From the NCBI RefSeq assembly GCF_028869115.1, contig NZ_CP079800.1:806001-870000 (forward strand): a stretch of DNA of 64,000 nt. Direction: 5' to 3'. Origin of the DNA: Pseudemcibacter aquimaris. Lineage in GTDB: Bacteria > Pseudomonadota > Alphaproteobacteria > Sphingomonadales > Emcibacteraceae. The notes beneath the pieces are model-generated. The model saw only the letters and a program-made list of their open reading frames with translations, was not told where the DNA came from and did no database searches. Of the stretch, positions 1-8,692 are shown piece by piece. Each line of letters opens with the position of its first letter. The stretch's first letter is position 1. The position numbers were made by a program, and so were the translations under genes.

Positions 1-1154
1 AGCATTTGATGTTCAATGACATCTGTGTTGAATTCAGCGCGAAAACGCGCATCAACAGCAAATTGATTTGAGCTTGCCGGATTATCATACCAACTTCGGC
101 CAATGGCGGTTCCATCTGGTGTTGTACGCGGTGCACCATCACCAAGGAAGGCTACCCAAGTTTGTTTATAATCGGCTTCGTTGTCACGGTATCTTGCTGT
201 TGCTTCGAATGAAAAAATCTCATTGATTTCTTGTTCAGCAAATAAAGTCGCAGAAAATGATTTCGTATCATATGTGTTAAACGCAGGATCACCAACATAT
301 AGTGAGTTATCAACAGCCTGCCCATTGGTGCCGGCACAGACAGCGTCAATTGAATTGGTAACATCGGTTGTTGCGCAACCCGTTACGGTTTGTGGTAGGA
401 ATTGATGCGCAGTATCACTTTTACGGTCTGTGTAATTAATGAGCGCTGTAAGTCTTGTGCTTTCATCTTCATAGGTAAGAGACGGTGCGATCACAAATGC
501 ATCATCATTTACATAATCAACTTGTGTATCACTATCGCGGTAAAGCGTCACAAGACGTCCGGATATGTTACCATTATCAGAAAGAATACCACCAACATCC
601 ATCGCGATTTGTTTACGGTTATGGGTACCATAATCAACAACAATTTCGCGGGTTGTGTTTTCAGCGGATGCTTTTTTACTGATGGTATTTAAAATGCCAC
701 CTGGTGAACCCTGACCATACAGTACTGATGCTGGCCCTTTTAAAATTTCAACTTGTTCTAGGGTATAAATATCTGATCTGGCATTATTATAATAACCGAA
801 AAGAACTTGCACGTTATCAAGATATTCTGGCACATCAAGGCCACGAACATAAGGAAAATCACCGCGTGTTGAATACCCGAAACTGTCGCCAACTACACCG
901 GCTGTATAGTTGAGTGTATCATCAAGGGTGAGGGAACCTTTCTCAAGAAATTCATCTGCTTTGATTACTGAAACTGAACGCGCCGTTTCAAGGATCGGAA
1001 TGTCAGATTTGGTCGCGCCAAAATTTGAAACTCTACCAACAACCGTTATGACATCGGCGTCAAGTTGATCAGTGTTGTCTTCTGATGCTTGTTGTGCATT
1101 TGCAGCTTCTGTAGCAGCAAGCATCATGGTGAGGGAAATAAAATTCTTAAACAT
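1..1154 (-). CDS. TonB-dependent siderophore receptor, N-terminal part (cut by left edge)
   Basis: Outer-membrane receptor that imports an iron-siderophore complex with energy from TonB-ExbBD. I translated it on the minus strand from the ATG at 1154-1152; it stays open to the window edge (about 384 codons), so most of the beta-barrel is missing. Residues 1-20 look like a signal peptide ending ANA before QQASED. A plug domain follows with the typical siderophore-receptor signature VEILKGPASVLYGQGSPGG, then alternating barrel strands. The cognate siderophore cannot be told. Two perfect Fur-type palindromes lie just upstream, consistent with iron repression. Family call is firm; the substrate is unknown. 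Confidence 0.9.
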   Translation of the reverse strand, partial: MFKNFISLTMMLAATEAANAQQASEDNTDQLDADVITVVGRVSNFGATKSDIPILETARSVSVIKADEFLEKGSLTLDDTLNYTAGVVGDSFGYSTRGDFPYVRGLDVPEYLDNVQVLFGYYNNARSDIYTLEQVEILKGPASVLYGQGSPGGILNTISKKASAENTTREIVVDYGTHNRKQIAMDVGGILSDNGNISGRLVTLYRDSDTQVDYVNDDAFVIAPSLTYEDESTRLTALINYTDRKSDTAHQFLPQTVTGCATTDVTNSIDAVCAGTNGQAVDNSLYVGDPAFNTYDTKSFSATLFAEQEINEIFSFEATARYRDNEADYKQTWVAFLGDGAPRTTPDGTAIGRSWYDNPASSNQFAVDARFRAEFNTDVIEHQM

Positions 1155-1169
1155 TTCTATCTTTCTAAT

Positions 1170-1188
1170 ATTAATAATCATTATTAAT
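1170..1188. promoter_or_regulatory. Fur-box-like perfect palindrome, proximal
   Basis: The 19-bp sequence attaataatcattattaat is a perfect 9-1-9 inverted repeat centred at 1179. It lies 15 bp upstream of the receptor start codon. The layout and base content resemble the classical Fur box (GATAATGATAATCATTATC). Iron-responsive repression of the receptor is inferred. Confidence 0.65.
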
Positions 1189-1201
1189 AAGAATCCATAA
1201 T

Positions 1202-1220
1202 GATATTAATTATTAATATC
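1202..1220. promoter_or_regulatory. Fur-box-like perfect palindrome, distal
   Basis: The 19-bp sequence gatattaattattaatatc is a second perfect 9-1-9 inverted repeat, centred at 1211, 32 bp (about three helical turns) from the centre of the first. It sits between the receptor and hisI, whose stop codon is 41 bp further on, so the receptor is the only gene it could serve as a promoter site. Confidence 0.6.
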
Positions 1221-1261
1221 AATAGAAAAATAAATTTTTTTAGGAAAGGGGGATTTAAGGG

Positions 1262-1675
1262 TTATTTTCCGTAGAGATCGTCTGGGCTTTTAAGTACGTC
1301 AGCAACGATTTTTATCTGGCCATCATTTGATACTTCTTCGAAAAAACAGCTACGACGACCTGTGTGGCAGGCAACACCGATTTGTTCAACAAAAAGTAAA
1401 ATGGTATCGCGATCGCAATCAATTCGGAAATTTTTTAATGTCTGGATTTGACCGGAACTTTCGCCCTTTCGCCATAATTTACTGCGTGATCTGGAATAAT
1501 AACAGACGCGACCTGTTTCAAGGGTTTCTTTAATGGCATCTTCATTCATCCAAGCCATCATTAATACTTCTTTCGAATCATGACTTTGGGCAATCGCAGG
1601 AATTAATCCTTGATCATTGAATTGAATTTCTTTTAACAATCGCTCTAATTGATTGTTATCTGTTGGTATTGCCAT
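1262..1675 (-). CDS. hisI: phosphoribosyl-AMP cyclohydrolase
   Basis: Third step of histidine biosynthesis: opens the adenine ring of phosphoribosyl-AMP; cytosolic metalloenzyme. 137 aa, the usual size of the stand-alone enzyme (no HisE domain fused). The signature DCDRDT (Mg-binding Asp86, 88, 90) is followed by the zinc ligands Cys87, Cys103 and Cys110 in VACHTGRRSCFF. Divergent from zur with about 95 bp between starts. No other his gene is in the window, as expected where hisI sits apart from the main his cluster. Confidence 0.95.
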   Translation of the reverse strand: MAIPTDNNQLERLLKEIQFNDQGLIPAIAQSHDSKEVLMMAWMNEDAIKETLETGRVCYYSRSRSKLWRKGESSGQIQTLKNFRIDCDRDTILLFVEQIGVACHTGRRSCFFEEVSNDGQIKIVADVLKSPDDLYGK

Positions 1676-1769
1676 AATATTTCCTTGATGGCTTGATATT
1701 TTATAACGTACAGTGCAATATCATAAATTACTTCTCTATGGAATAGTAATAACAAGAAGAGAGAGACAA

Positions 1770-2231
1770 GTGTTAAAACATAAACATGATCATAATCATT
1801 GTATCGCGACAGCGCTTGAAGCCGCACAAAAAATTTGTGAAGAACGCGAAACAAGATTTACACCGCTACGCCGCCGTGTGTTAGAGCTGGTTTGGAGTAA
1901 ACATGAACCAATTACAGCATATGAAGTATTGGATATGTTAAGTGAGGGGCAAAAGCGCGTTGCACCACCGACCGTTTATCGCGCACTTGATTTCCTAATC
2001 GAAGAAGGTTTTGTCCATAGGATCGAATCGCTTAATGCCTATGTTGGCTGTAGTGATCCTGAACATAAACATCAGGGCCACTTCATGATTTGTACAAAAT
2101 GCAGTACTGTGACCGAAATGAATGAAAGAGCATTACATGATGTCATCGAAAAAGCGGCGCAGGAAAATGGATATAGTTACGATAATTCTATTCTTGAAAT
2201 TGCGGGCGTTTGTGAAAACTGCAGGAATTAA
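1770..2231 (+). CDS. zur: Fur-family regulator, probable zinc uptake regulator
   Basis: Metal-dependent transcriptional repressor, likely zinc-responsive because znuC and znuB follow directly. I chose the GTG at 1770 (153 aa) because a purine-rich Shine-Dalgarno tract (gaagagagaga, about 1756-1766) lies upstream; an in-frame start at 1713 would add 19 unlikely residues. An N-terminal winged helix (PPTVYRALDFL) precedes a dimerisation domain with metal ligands His99, His101, His104, and two CxxC pairs, Cys108/111 and Cys148/151, as in Zur/Fur structural zinc sites. The N-terminus is His-rich (KHKHDHNH). Zur rather than Fur is inferred from context. Confidence 0.85.
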   Translation: MLKHKHDHNHCIATALEAAQKICEERETRFTPLRRRVLELVWSKHEPITAYEVLDMLSEGQKRVAPPTVYRALDFLIEEGFVHRIESLNAYVGCSDPEHKHQGHFMICTKCSTVTEMNERALHDVIEKAAQENGYSYDNSILEIAGVCENCRN

Positions 2232-2236
2232 ATGAT

Positions 2237-3016
2237 ATGAGTGGCAATAAAAGCCCGCTTTTGAAATTATCGAACATTTGCAAAAGTTATCATAAAAATT
2301 TGGTGCTCGAGAATGTATCGTTTTCAGTTAATCGTGGGGAAACTGTAACTTTAATCGGACCAAATGGTGCGGGTAAAAGTACGCTAATGAAGATTTCCCT
2401 TGGTATTCTTGATGCCAGTTCTGGCGAAATTGATCGCGAAAACGGAATTTCCATTGGTTATATGCCACAAAAAATCATGGTGGATGATACGCTGCCATTA
2501 AGCGTTCGCGACTTTTTATATTTACGCCCGAAAACGACTTATGATGAAGTAATGGAAGCCCTTGAAACAGTTAGACTTTCAAGGCTCGCAGATCAACCGG
2601 TTCAAAGCGTTTCCGGTGGGGAAATGCAGCGTATTTTACTTGCGCGTGCGATCCTTGGAAAACCAGACCTGTTGGTGCTTGATGAACCCGTGCAGGGAAT
2701 TGATATCATGGGGCAGCAGGAAATTTACGGATTGATTGCACAAATTCGTGATGAAACCGGGTGCGGCGTTCTTATGATTTCGCATGATCTTCATTTGGTG
2801 ATGGCATCTACGGATCAGGTTCTATGTCTTAATCGTCATATTTGTTGTAGTGGGTCGCCGGAATTCGTGAAAGATAATCCTGAATATCACGCCATGATGG
2901 GCCGCCCCATGGAAGGGGTCGCAATTTATACCCATCATCATAATGAAGGGCATGATGAAAGACATCATGGTCATGCACACAATCATGAACATGGAGAAGG
3001 ATGTAATCATGATTGA
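2237..3016 (+). CDS. znuC: zinc ABC transporter ATP-binding protein
   Basis: ATPase that powers high-affinity zinc import through ZnuB. 259 aa. Walker A GPNGAGKST at 41-49, ABC signature SGGEMQR near 126-132, Walker B LLVLDE at 145-150, switch His183. Residues 233-258 form a tail with eleven histidines, typical of metal-handling ZnuC proteins. It starts 5 bp after zur and overlaps znuB by 8 bp, so the three genes form one transcription unit. The periplasmic zinc-binding protein ZnuA is not encoded in this window. Confidence 0.93.
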   Translation: MSGNKSPLLKLSNICKSYHKNLVLENVSFSVNRGETVTLIGPNGAGKSTLMKISLGILDASSGEIDRENGISIGYMPQKIMVDDTLPLSVRDFLYLRPKTTYDEVMEALETVRLSRLADQPVQSVSGGEMQRILLARAILGKPDLLVLDEPVQGIDIMGQQEIYGLIAQIRDETGCGVLMISHDLHLVMASTDQVLCLNRHICCSGSPEFVKDNPEYHAMMGRPMEGVAIYTHHHNEGHDERHHGHAHNHEHGEGCNHD

Positions 3017-3797
3017 TGAATTTATTTTAAATGCTTTGATTGCTGGTGTTCTTGTCGCCGTTACTGCTGCACCACTTGGGTGTTTCATGGTGTGGCGTAA
3101 AATGGCGTATTTTGGGGATACTGTCTCTCATTCCGCCTTGATGGGTGTTGCGCTTGGTATTGCTTTTGATACGGAAAATCCAATTGTGATGATTGGTACC
3201 TGTTCAGCGATTGCTTTATTTTTGCAATTTTTGCAACGAGACCGTCGTTTTTCCTCGGATACACTTCTTGGGATTTTGGCGCATAGTGCGCTTTCCATTG
3301 GTATTATACTAATTTCAATGATGGATAATTTCAGAACGGATATGATGTATTATCTGGTCGGGGATATTCTGGCGATTAGTGAAGAAAATATCTATACCAT
3401 TGCCGGTGTAGGGGTGTTTTCAGCCATTTGTTTAAAGTTTATTTGGCGTGATTTGTTGTCGCTTACGGTTCATGAGGACCTTGCCCATACCGAAGGGGTT
3501 AAGGTTGAACGTATTAAGATCACCTATATGTTATTGATTGCTTTCCTTGTTGCTGTTGCGCTTAAAGTCATTGGTGTTCTATTAATCACTGCATTGATGA
3601 TTATTCCGGCTGCTGCGGCCAGAACCATTTCGAAAACACCGTTACAGATGATTTTATTTTCTGCCATTGGCGGTGTTGTAGCTGTGGTGTCAGGCATTAT
3701 GGCATCAAGTCAATGGGACGTACCAACAGGGCCGGCAATTGTATTATCGGCGACCGTTCTGTTCTTACTTGGCAGGTTTAAAAGAGCTGCTATTTAA
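3009..3797 (+). CDS. znuB: zinc ABC transporter permease
   Basis: Inner-membrane channel subunit of the ZnuABC importer, ABC-3 family. 262 aa from the ATG at 3009, chosen because AGAAGGA lies at the right distance and the product then begins MIDEFILNALIAG at the first membrane helix; the frame is open further upstream inside znuC. About seven to nine hydrophobic segments; conserved GDTVSHSALMGVALG and the segment MIIPAAAARTISKTPLQM are seen. The 3' end overlaps that of convergent metC by 8 bp, with no visible terminator between them. Confidence 0.92.
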   Translation: MIDEFILNALIAGVLVAVTAAPLGCFMVWRKMAYFGDTVSHSALMGVALGIAFDTENPIVMIGTCSAIALFLQFLQRDRRFSSDTLLGILAHSALSIGIILISMMDNFRTDMMYYLVGDILAISEENIYTIAGVGVFSAICLKFIWRDLLSLTVHEDLAHTEGVKVERIKITYMLLIAFLVAVALKVIGVLLITALMIIPAAAARTISKTPLQMILFSAIGGVVAVVSGIMASSQWDVPTGPAIVLSATVLFLLGRFKRAAI

Positions 3798-4953
3798 TAG
3801 CGTCAAAAGCTTTTTCCAGATCAGCGATCAAATCATCTGCATCTTCAAGACCAATATGCAGCCTGATTAGTGGTCCGTAATCATCCCATAAAGGAAGATC
3901 ACGTTCTGCTTTTAGGTCGTAAAAGCTCATAGCAAGGCTTTCAAAGCCACCCCAGCTGAAGCCCATTTTAAATAGATTAAGAGTATCGAGAAACGTTGAT
4001 ATTTCCTTTTCGCTGCCTTGCTTAAGGGTAAAAGAAAATAATCCGTTTGAGCCGTTAAAATCACGCTTCCAAATCTCGTGACCGGGGCAATCTTTGAATG
4101 CCGGATGAAGGATAAGATCAACTTCATCACGTGTCTCTAACCACTTTGCAACTTTTAGGGCACTATTCTCGTGCTGCTTGATCCTTGTTTTTATTGTACG
4201 GATGCCGCGCATAGCAAGGTTAATATCATCCGGTGCTGCCGTTTGGCCCATATAATAACTATAGTCTTGTAATTGCGGCCATAGTTTCTCAGTGCAGGTT
4301 ATGGTGCCAAGCATGGCGTCCGAATGACCGACGATATATTTCGTTGCGGCTTGTATCGAAAGATCGACACCATGATCATAGGGATTAAAATTAACCAGAT
4401 TGCCGTATGTATTATCAATCATTAGGATGATGTCATTTTTCTTGGCCACTTTGGAAATCGCGGGGATATCTTGAATTTCCATGGTGATTGAACCGGGGCT
4501 TTCGGTAAAGATAACTTTGGTATTATCCTTGATTAAATCCTTTATCCCATCGCCGATCATTGGATCATAATATGTGGTTTCAATACCCATTTTTTTAAGC
4601 ATTTTATTGCAGAAAGCGCGTGTCGGGCCGTAACAGGTATCAACCATCAAAAGATGATCACCGCTGCGTAAAAATGAAAGTAATGCTGCACTTACCGCGG
4701 CAATCCCACTTGGATAAACAAGACAGTCATGCCCGCCTTCAAGTTCCGTCATGGCATCGCGAAACGCAAAATGGGTTGGTGTACCGCGTCTTCCGTAAAA
4801 CATGATTTTGTTTTTGAAGTTTTTAAGAGCGAATTTTAAATCTTTTACCGTATCAAATAGAATGGTTGAGGCATGATATACAGGCGGGTTTACAGCCTGT
4901 CCGGTCCATTTTTTATCACGTCCGGCATGGACAATTTTGGTATCTTTTTTCAT
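3790..4953 (-). CDS. metC: cystathionine beta-lyase (PLP-dependent)
   Basis: Cleaves cystathionine to homocysteine, pyruvate and ammonia in methionine biosynthesis. 387 aa from the ATG at 4953, two bases after the sseA stop; a longer in-frame start would run back into sseA. Cys/Met-metabolism PLP family: VYPSGIAAVSAALLSFL near 79-95, PLP-contact Asp180 in IDNTYGN, Schiff-base Lys205 in SIQAATKYIVGHSD. The pairing with a sulfurtransferase suggests a shared sulfur-metabolism unit. Related gamma-lyases look similar, so the exact specificity rests on resemblance to alphaproteobacterial MetC. Confidence 0.85.
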   Translation of the reverse strand: MKKDTKIVHAGRDKKWTGQAVNPPVYHASTILFDTVKDLKFALKNFKNKIMFYGRRGTPTHFAFRDAMTELEGGHDCLVYPSGIAAVSAALLSFLRSGDHLLMVDTCYGPTRAFCNKMLKKMGIETTYYDPMIGDGIKDLIKDNTKVIFTESPGSITMEIQDIPAISKVAKKNDIILMIDNTYGNLVNFNPYDHGVDLSIQAATKYIVGHSDAMLGTITCTEKLWPQLQDYSYYMGQTAAPDDINLAMRGIRTIKTRIKQHENSALKVAKWLETRDEVDLILHPAFKDCPGHEIWKRDFNGSNGLFSFTLKQGSEKEISTFLDTLNLFKMGFSWGGFESLAMSFYDLKAERDLPLWDDYGPLIRLHIGLEDADDLIADLEKAFDAIK

Positions 4954-4955
4954 TA

Positions 4956-5798
4956 TTAAGTCTCTATCGGCGTGTCCAAACGGCAGCCCCATTCTGTCCA
5001 TGATCCGTCATATAGTGCATTTTGTGTATGCCCAATTTGATGAAGTGCGAAAAGTAGAACGCAAGCAGTTACGCCACTGCCGCAACTTGTTACAATTGGT
5101 TTTTCAAGATCGACACCGGCATTTACAAAAGCGTTCTTTAAGTCATCCGGTGATTTATAAGTACCATTGTCGTTTAGTAAAGTATTAAACGGGACATTAA
5201 AGCTTCCCGGGATGTGGCCGGAACGGGATTCTGGCCTTGGTTCCGGTGCAGTGCCGTTAAAACGACCTGCAGCGCGTGCGTCGACGACTTGCTCATTACC
5301 ACTATCAATATTGGCTTTAATATCATCAATATTGCGAATGCGGCTTTCGTCTTTCGTGGCGTTATAATGGCTGCTGGCATAGGCGACGATATCTTTATCC
5401 ATTGGTCTTTCTTCAGCAAGCCATTTTTGTAATCCGCCATCAAGGATGGATACTTTATCATGGCCAAAGTTTTTAAACATGAACCAGCATCTGGCGGCGG
5501 TACTAAAATCGCTGTTGTCATATACGATGATATGGTCTGTTTCTTTAATACCTAACGTGCGTATGCGGCTCGACATTTTTTCATTGCTTGGCATCATATG
5601 TGGCAGGGAATTATCAAGATCAGCAATTTCATCAATATCAAAAAATAATGCATCAGGAATATGTGCTTCATTAAATTCTGCTAGCGCATTTCTATCAGAA
5701 TTTGGAAGATGCCATGATGCATCCAATATTCTGACATTTTCATTGCATAGGTTTTCTTCTAGCCAACTCGTTGATACAAGTGATGGTGTTGATGACAT
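4956..5798 (-). CDS. sseA: 3-mercaptopyruvate sulfurtransferase
   Basis: Transfers sulfur from 3-mercaptopyruvate to thiol acceptors or cyanide. 280 aa with two rhodanese domains: an inactive N-terminal one (about 8-130) and a catalytic C-terminal one (about 158-275). Catalytic Cys239 lies in the loop CGSGVTA, which is the mercaptopyruvate-type (CG[S/T]GVT) rather than the thiosulfate-type loop. Upstream gene of a two-gene unit with metC. Divergent from queF across 130 bp. Confidence 0.92.
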   Translation of the reverse strand: MSSTPSLVSTSWLEENLCNENVRILDASWHLPNSDRNALAEFNEAHIPDALFFDIDEIADLDNSLPHMMPSNEKMSSRIRTLGIKETDHIIVYDNSDFSTAARCWFMFKNFGHDKVSILDGGLQKWLAEERPMDKDIVAYASSHYNATKDESRIRNIDDIKANIDSGNEQVVDARAAGRFNGTAPEPRPESRSGHIPGSFNVPFNTLLNDNGTYKSPDDLKNAFVNAGVDLEKPIVTSCGSGVTACVLLFALHQIGHTQNALYDGSWTEWGCRLDTPIET

Positions 5799-5928
5799 AT
5801 TTTTTCCCTTTAAATAAATTCACATTAAAATAGGTACAATGTGCCCTTTGGTCAACGATAAGCATATGTTGATGACAAAAATACTATTATAGATTATAGA
5901 GTGAGAAAAAATATTAAAGGCGTGAACA

Positions 5929-6393
5929 ATGACAAAAGAAATATATGACGGATTATCACAGCTTGGTGGCGATACTGTTATGCCAACCAATCCAGACGAA
6001 GCAGTGTTGGAATATGTTCCAAATCCAAGGCCGAATAGTGATTATTTTGTACGCTTTACATGTCCGGAATTTACATCACTTTGTCCAGTAACTGGACAGC
6101 CTGATTTTGCACATATGGTCATTGATTATGTACCAGGCGACAGTCTTGTGGAAAGTAAATCGCTGAAACTTTATATGCATTCATTTAGAAATCATGCAGG
6201 TTTTCACGAGGACTGCACAGTTGGCATTGGTGAACGCCTTGTGAAAGAGATGCAACCGAAATGGCTACGCATTGGTGGATACTGGTATCCGCGTGGTGGT
6301 ATTCCGATTGATGTGTTTTTCCAAACGGGGGAGCCACCGAAAGGTGTATGGATCCCTGATCAAGGGGTGCCGACGTACCGCGGCAGAGGATAA
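5929..6393 (+). CDS. queF: NADPH-dependent 7-cyano-7-deazaguanine reductase
   Basis: Reduces preQ0 to preQ1 in queuosine tRNA-modification synthesis. 154 aa, the short unimodular (type I) form. Thioimide-forming Cys52 in [13 protein letters not shown], proton-relay Asp59, and the QueF NADPH motif with Glu75 (ESKSLKLY) and [10 protein letters not shown] are present. No preQ1 riboswitch or other que gene was recognised nearby; single-gene unit ended by a strong hairpin. Confidence 0.95.
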   Translation: MTKEIYDGLSQLGGDTVMPTNPDEAVLEYVPNPRPNSDYFVRFTCPEFTSLCPVTGQPDFAHMVIDYVPGDSLVESKSLKLYMHSFRNHAGFHEDCTVGIGERLVKEMQPKWLRIGGYWYPRGGIPIDVFFQTGEPPKGVWIPDQGVPTYRGRG

Positions 6394-6410
6394 AATATTC
6401 AGATACAAAA

Positions 6411-6433
6411 AAGGAGGCTTTCGCCTCCTTTTT
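6411..6433. terminator. bidirectional intrinsic terminator between queF and dctM
   Basis: Eight-bp GC-rich stem (aaggaggc at 6411-6418, gcctcctt at 6423-6430) with a tttc loop, T-rich tail on the right and A-run on the left. It lies between convergent genes, so it can end both transcripts. Confidence 0.85.
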
Positions 6434-6444
6434 CTTTATGTCTT

Positions 6445-8097
6445 TTATAATCCGGTTCCGAATATGAGTTCCGGTAACCATGTGACTAATCCTTCGAAAT
6501 TATAAAGGATCACGAGCGCAAGTACCTGTATCAGGATAAACGGCATCACACCTTTATAAATATCGGTTGTCTTAACTCTGTCTTCTGGTGCAACGCCACG
6601 AAGATAGAATAGTGCATAACCAAATGGTGGTGTCAGGAATGATGTCTGAAGGTTCATTGCCATCATAACACCAAGCCAAATCGGATTAATATCCATCAGG
6701 AACAGCACAGGTGCCACAATTGGAACCACCACAAACACGATCTGGATGAAATCAAGGAAGAAACCAAGAGCAAACATCACAAGCATCACCAGCACAAACG
6801 CACCAAGACGCCCGCCCGGCAGGTTCGTTAGAAACTCAGTGATATAATAATCGCCATTAAACCCAAGGAAGATCAGCGTAAAGAGCGCCGCACCAACCAT
6901 GATGATGAAAATCATTGAACTTGTCTTTGCTGTCATTTGTACCACTTCGTGAATGACACGGTTACGGTAAACACGCATGAAGCTAACGAATAATCCCCAA
7001 ACCATCGCAAGTAGCGTTGGGATGGAAACAGCAAAGGCAATATAATCCATTACAGGGATTTCTTCGCGTCCCATACGCAGGTCGAATAAACCACCAAGCA
7101 ATAGAAGAAGGAAAATCGCGCCACCAGCCACAACAACTGGCATTGGATTGTCTTTGTCATTCTTGTAACCGGCCATAAGGATCGCACCAACAGCACCAAG
7201 GGCTGCTGCCTCAGTCGGTGTGGCGATACCGCCAAGGATCGAACCAAGCACAGCCACCACCAAAATAATTGGCGGAAGAAATGCTGCTAGAACAGGCTTA
7301 AGATCAATTTTTTCATTGCTATCAACTGTTGGTGGACACGCTTTCGGGAAGAATACAGCGACCAACACCTGATAAAGAATATAAAGTAATACAAGACCAA
7401 GACCAGGGATCAAGGCGCCGGCAAATAAGTCACCCACTGAAAGTGGCGTCGGTGCAAAGTTACCTTGTGCAAGCTGGGATGCTTGCCATGCAGATGATAA
7501 TTGGTCACCAAGCAGTACAAGCACGATTGATGGTGGAATAATCTGTCCAAGCGTACCGGCGGCAGCGATGCCGCCTGTTGCCACAGCAGGACTATATCCT
7601 TTGTTGAGCATAGTCGGTAGCGCCATAAGGCCCATAATGACCACTGTTGCACCCACGATGCCGGTTGACGCCGCAAGAAGCGCACCCACGATCGTTACGG
7701 AAATACCAAGACCACCTTTAATGCGGCCCATAAGCTGGCCCATACTTTCAAGCAAATCTTCTGCGATCTGTGATCTTTCAAGCATCACGCCCATAAACAC
7801 GAACAGGGGAACGGCCATCATAACCACGTTGGTCATGGTGCCGTAAATCCGTTGCGGTACCCCACCAATGATGGACATATCAAATATGCCAAAGGCATAA
7901 CCAAGTCCGGCAAATATCACTGAAATACCCGGAAGGGTAAAGGCAACCGGATAACCCACAAGTAACGATCCACATGCCAAAAGGAACATGACGGAACAAA
8001 GAAGCAAATCAAGCGGCATACCGAATAATTCACTTAGCCAGATACCAATAAGTACAAAATCGATCTGTAGGCCAATAAGAGATAAATCTAAAATCAT
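6445..8097 (-). CDS. dctM: TRAP transporter large permease (DctM type)
   Basis: Catalytic membrane subunit of a TRAP transporter that imports an organic acid with sodium. 550 aa against about 430 for the classic DctM. The excess lies in a mid-protein insertion (roughly 310-400) with extra hydrophobic segments, a layout seen in the subfamily that accompanies TakP-like receptors. Family segments include VATGGIAAAGTLGQIIPPSIVL and the closing MAMNLQTSFLTPPFGYALFYLRG. Its start overlaps the dctQ stop by one base, indicating translational coupling. Confidence 0.9.
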   Translation of the reverse strand: MILDLSLIGLQIDFVLIGIWLSELFGMPLDLLLCSVMFLLACGSLLVGYPVAFTLPGISVIFAGLGYAFGIFDMSIIGGVPQRIYGTMTNVVMMAVPLFVFMGVMLERSQIAEDLLESMGQLMGRIKGGLGISVTIVGALLAASTGIVGATVVIMGLMALPTMLNKGYSPAVATGGIAAAGTLGQIIPPSIVLVLLGDQLSSAWQASQLAQGNFAPTPLSVGDLFAGALIPGLGLVLLYILYQVLVAVFFPKACPPTVDSNEKIDLKPVLAAFLPPIILVVAVLGSILGGIATPTEAAALGAVGAILMAGYKNDKDNPMPVVVAGGAIFLLLLLGGLFDLRMGREEIPVMDYIAFAVSIPTLLAMVWGLFVSFMRVYRNRVIHEVVQMTAKTSSMIFIIMVGAALFTLIFLGFNGDYYITEFLTNLPGGRLGAFVLVMLVMFALGFFLDFIQIVFVVVPIVAPVLFLMDINPIWLGVMMAMNLQTSFLTPPFGYALFYLRGVAPEDRVKTTDIYKGVMPFILIQVLALVILYNFEGLVTWLPELIFGTGL

Positions 8098-8639
8098 TAC
8101 ACGCCCTCCGTCAGTTGTTCTTCGACGAGGTGTTCACGACCCGTGATAATCAATAATGAATGAAGCGAAATTGAAACACCTTGTAAGAAGGTGCTTGCTA
8201 CAAAAAGAAGGATCATGGATTTAAGGATATAAACAATATGAAGCCCACTGGTTTCAATTGATCCTTCCATAATGCCCCATGATTGTGACACAAATGGCCA
8301 TGCATAAACGCCGATGAAAATCAAAACCGGAAACAGAATGATGAGAGAGCCAAGTAAATTAATCCAGGCTTTCTTTTTTTCATTCAGTTTACTGTAAATG
8401 ATATCAACGCGTACGTGACCGTTATGTAGTAATGTGTATCCTGCTGCCCCCAAAAATAACAGAGAATGCATATAAGTTAGACTTTCCTGTACAGCGATAC
8501 TGCCTTCTGAATAAAGGTAGTTGATCATCACGATCCCAAACTGTACGAGTACTAGCCCAAGTGCTGACCATGCTGTAATCTTGCCGATTATTTCATTCAT
8601 GGCGTCAATTGCGCGGGCGAATTTTGCAATTCCTTCCAT
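8097..8639 (-). CDS. dctQ: TRAP transporter small permease (DctQ type)
   Basis: Four-helix membrane subunit that joins DctM. 180 aa with hydrophobic segments near 20-40, 55-70, 90-115 and 130-160; contains SLTYMHSLLFLGAAGYTLLHNGHVRVDII, matching the usual DctQ 'hvrvD' pattern. Lies between dctP and dctM in one operon, one-base overlap with dctM. Confidence 0.88.
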   Translation of the reverse strand: MEGIAKFARAIDAMNEIIGKITAWSALGLVLVQFGIVMINYLYSEGSIAVQESLTYMHSLLFLGAAGYTLLHNGHVRVDIIYSKLNEKKKAWINLLGSLIILFPVLIFIGVYAWPFVSQSWGIMEGSIETSGLHIVYILKSMILLFVASTFLQGVSISLHSLLIITGREHLVEEQLTEGV

Positions 8640-8692
8640 TGGCTTTTGCTCCCGTTGGTTAATCCCTATTTATTATTTTGTGATTAGGCTCT

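Noticed and set aside
1694-1723. Interrupted inverted repeat tgatatt-N16-aatatca between hisI and zur as a Zur box
   Set aside because: Seven-base arms with a 16-base spacer in AT-rich DNA do not match any Zur operator I know; could be chance.
5029-5188. Plus-strand open frame inside sseA and metC
   Set aside because: Antisense to well-conserved catalytic regions, no ribosome-binding site; a shadow frame.
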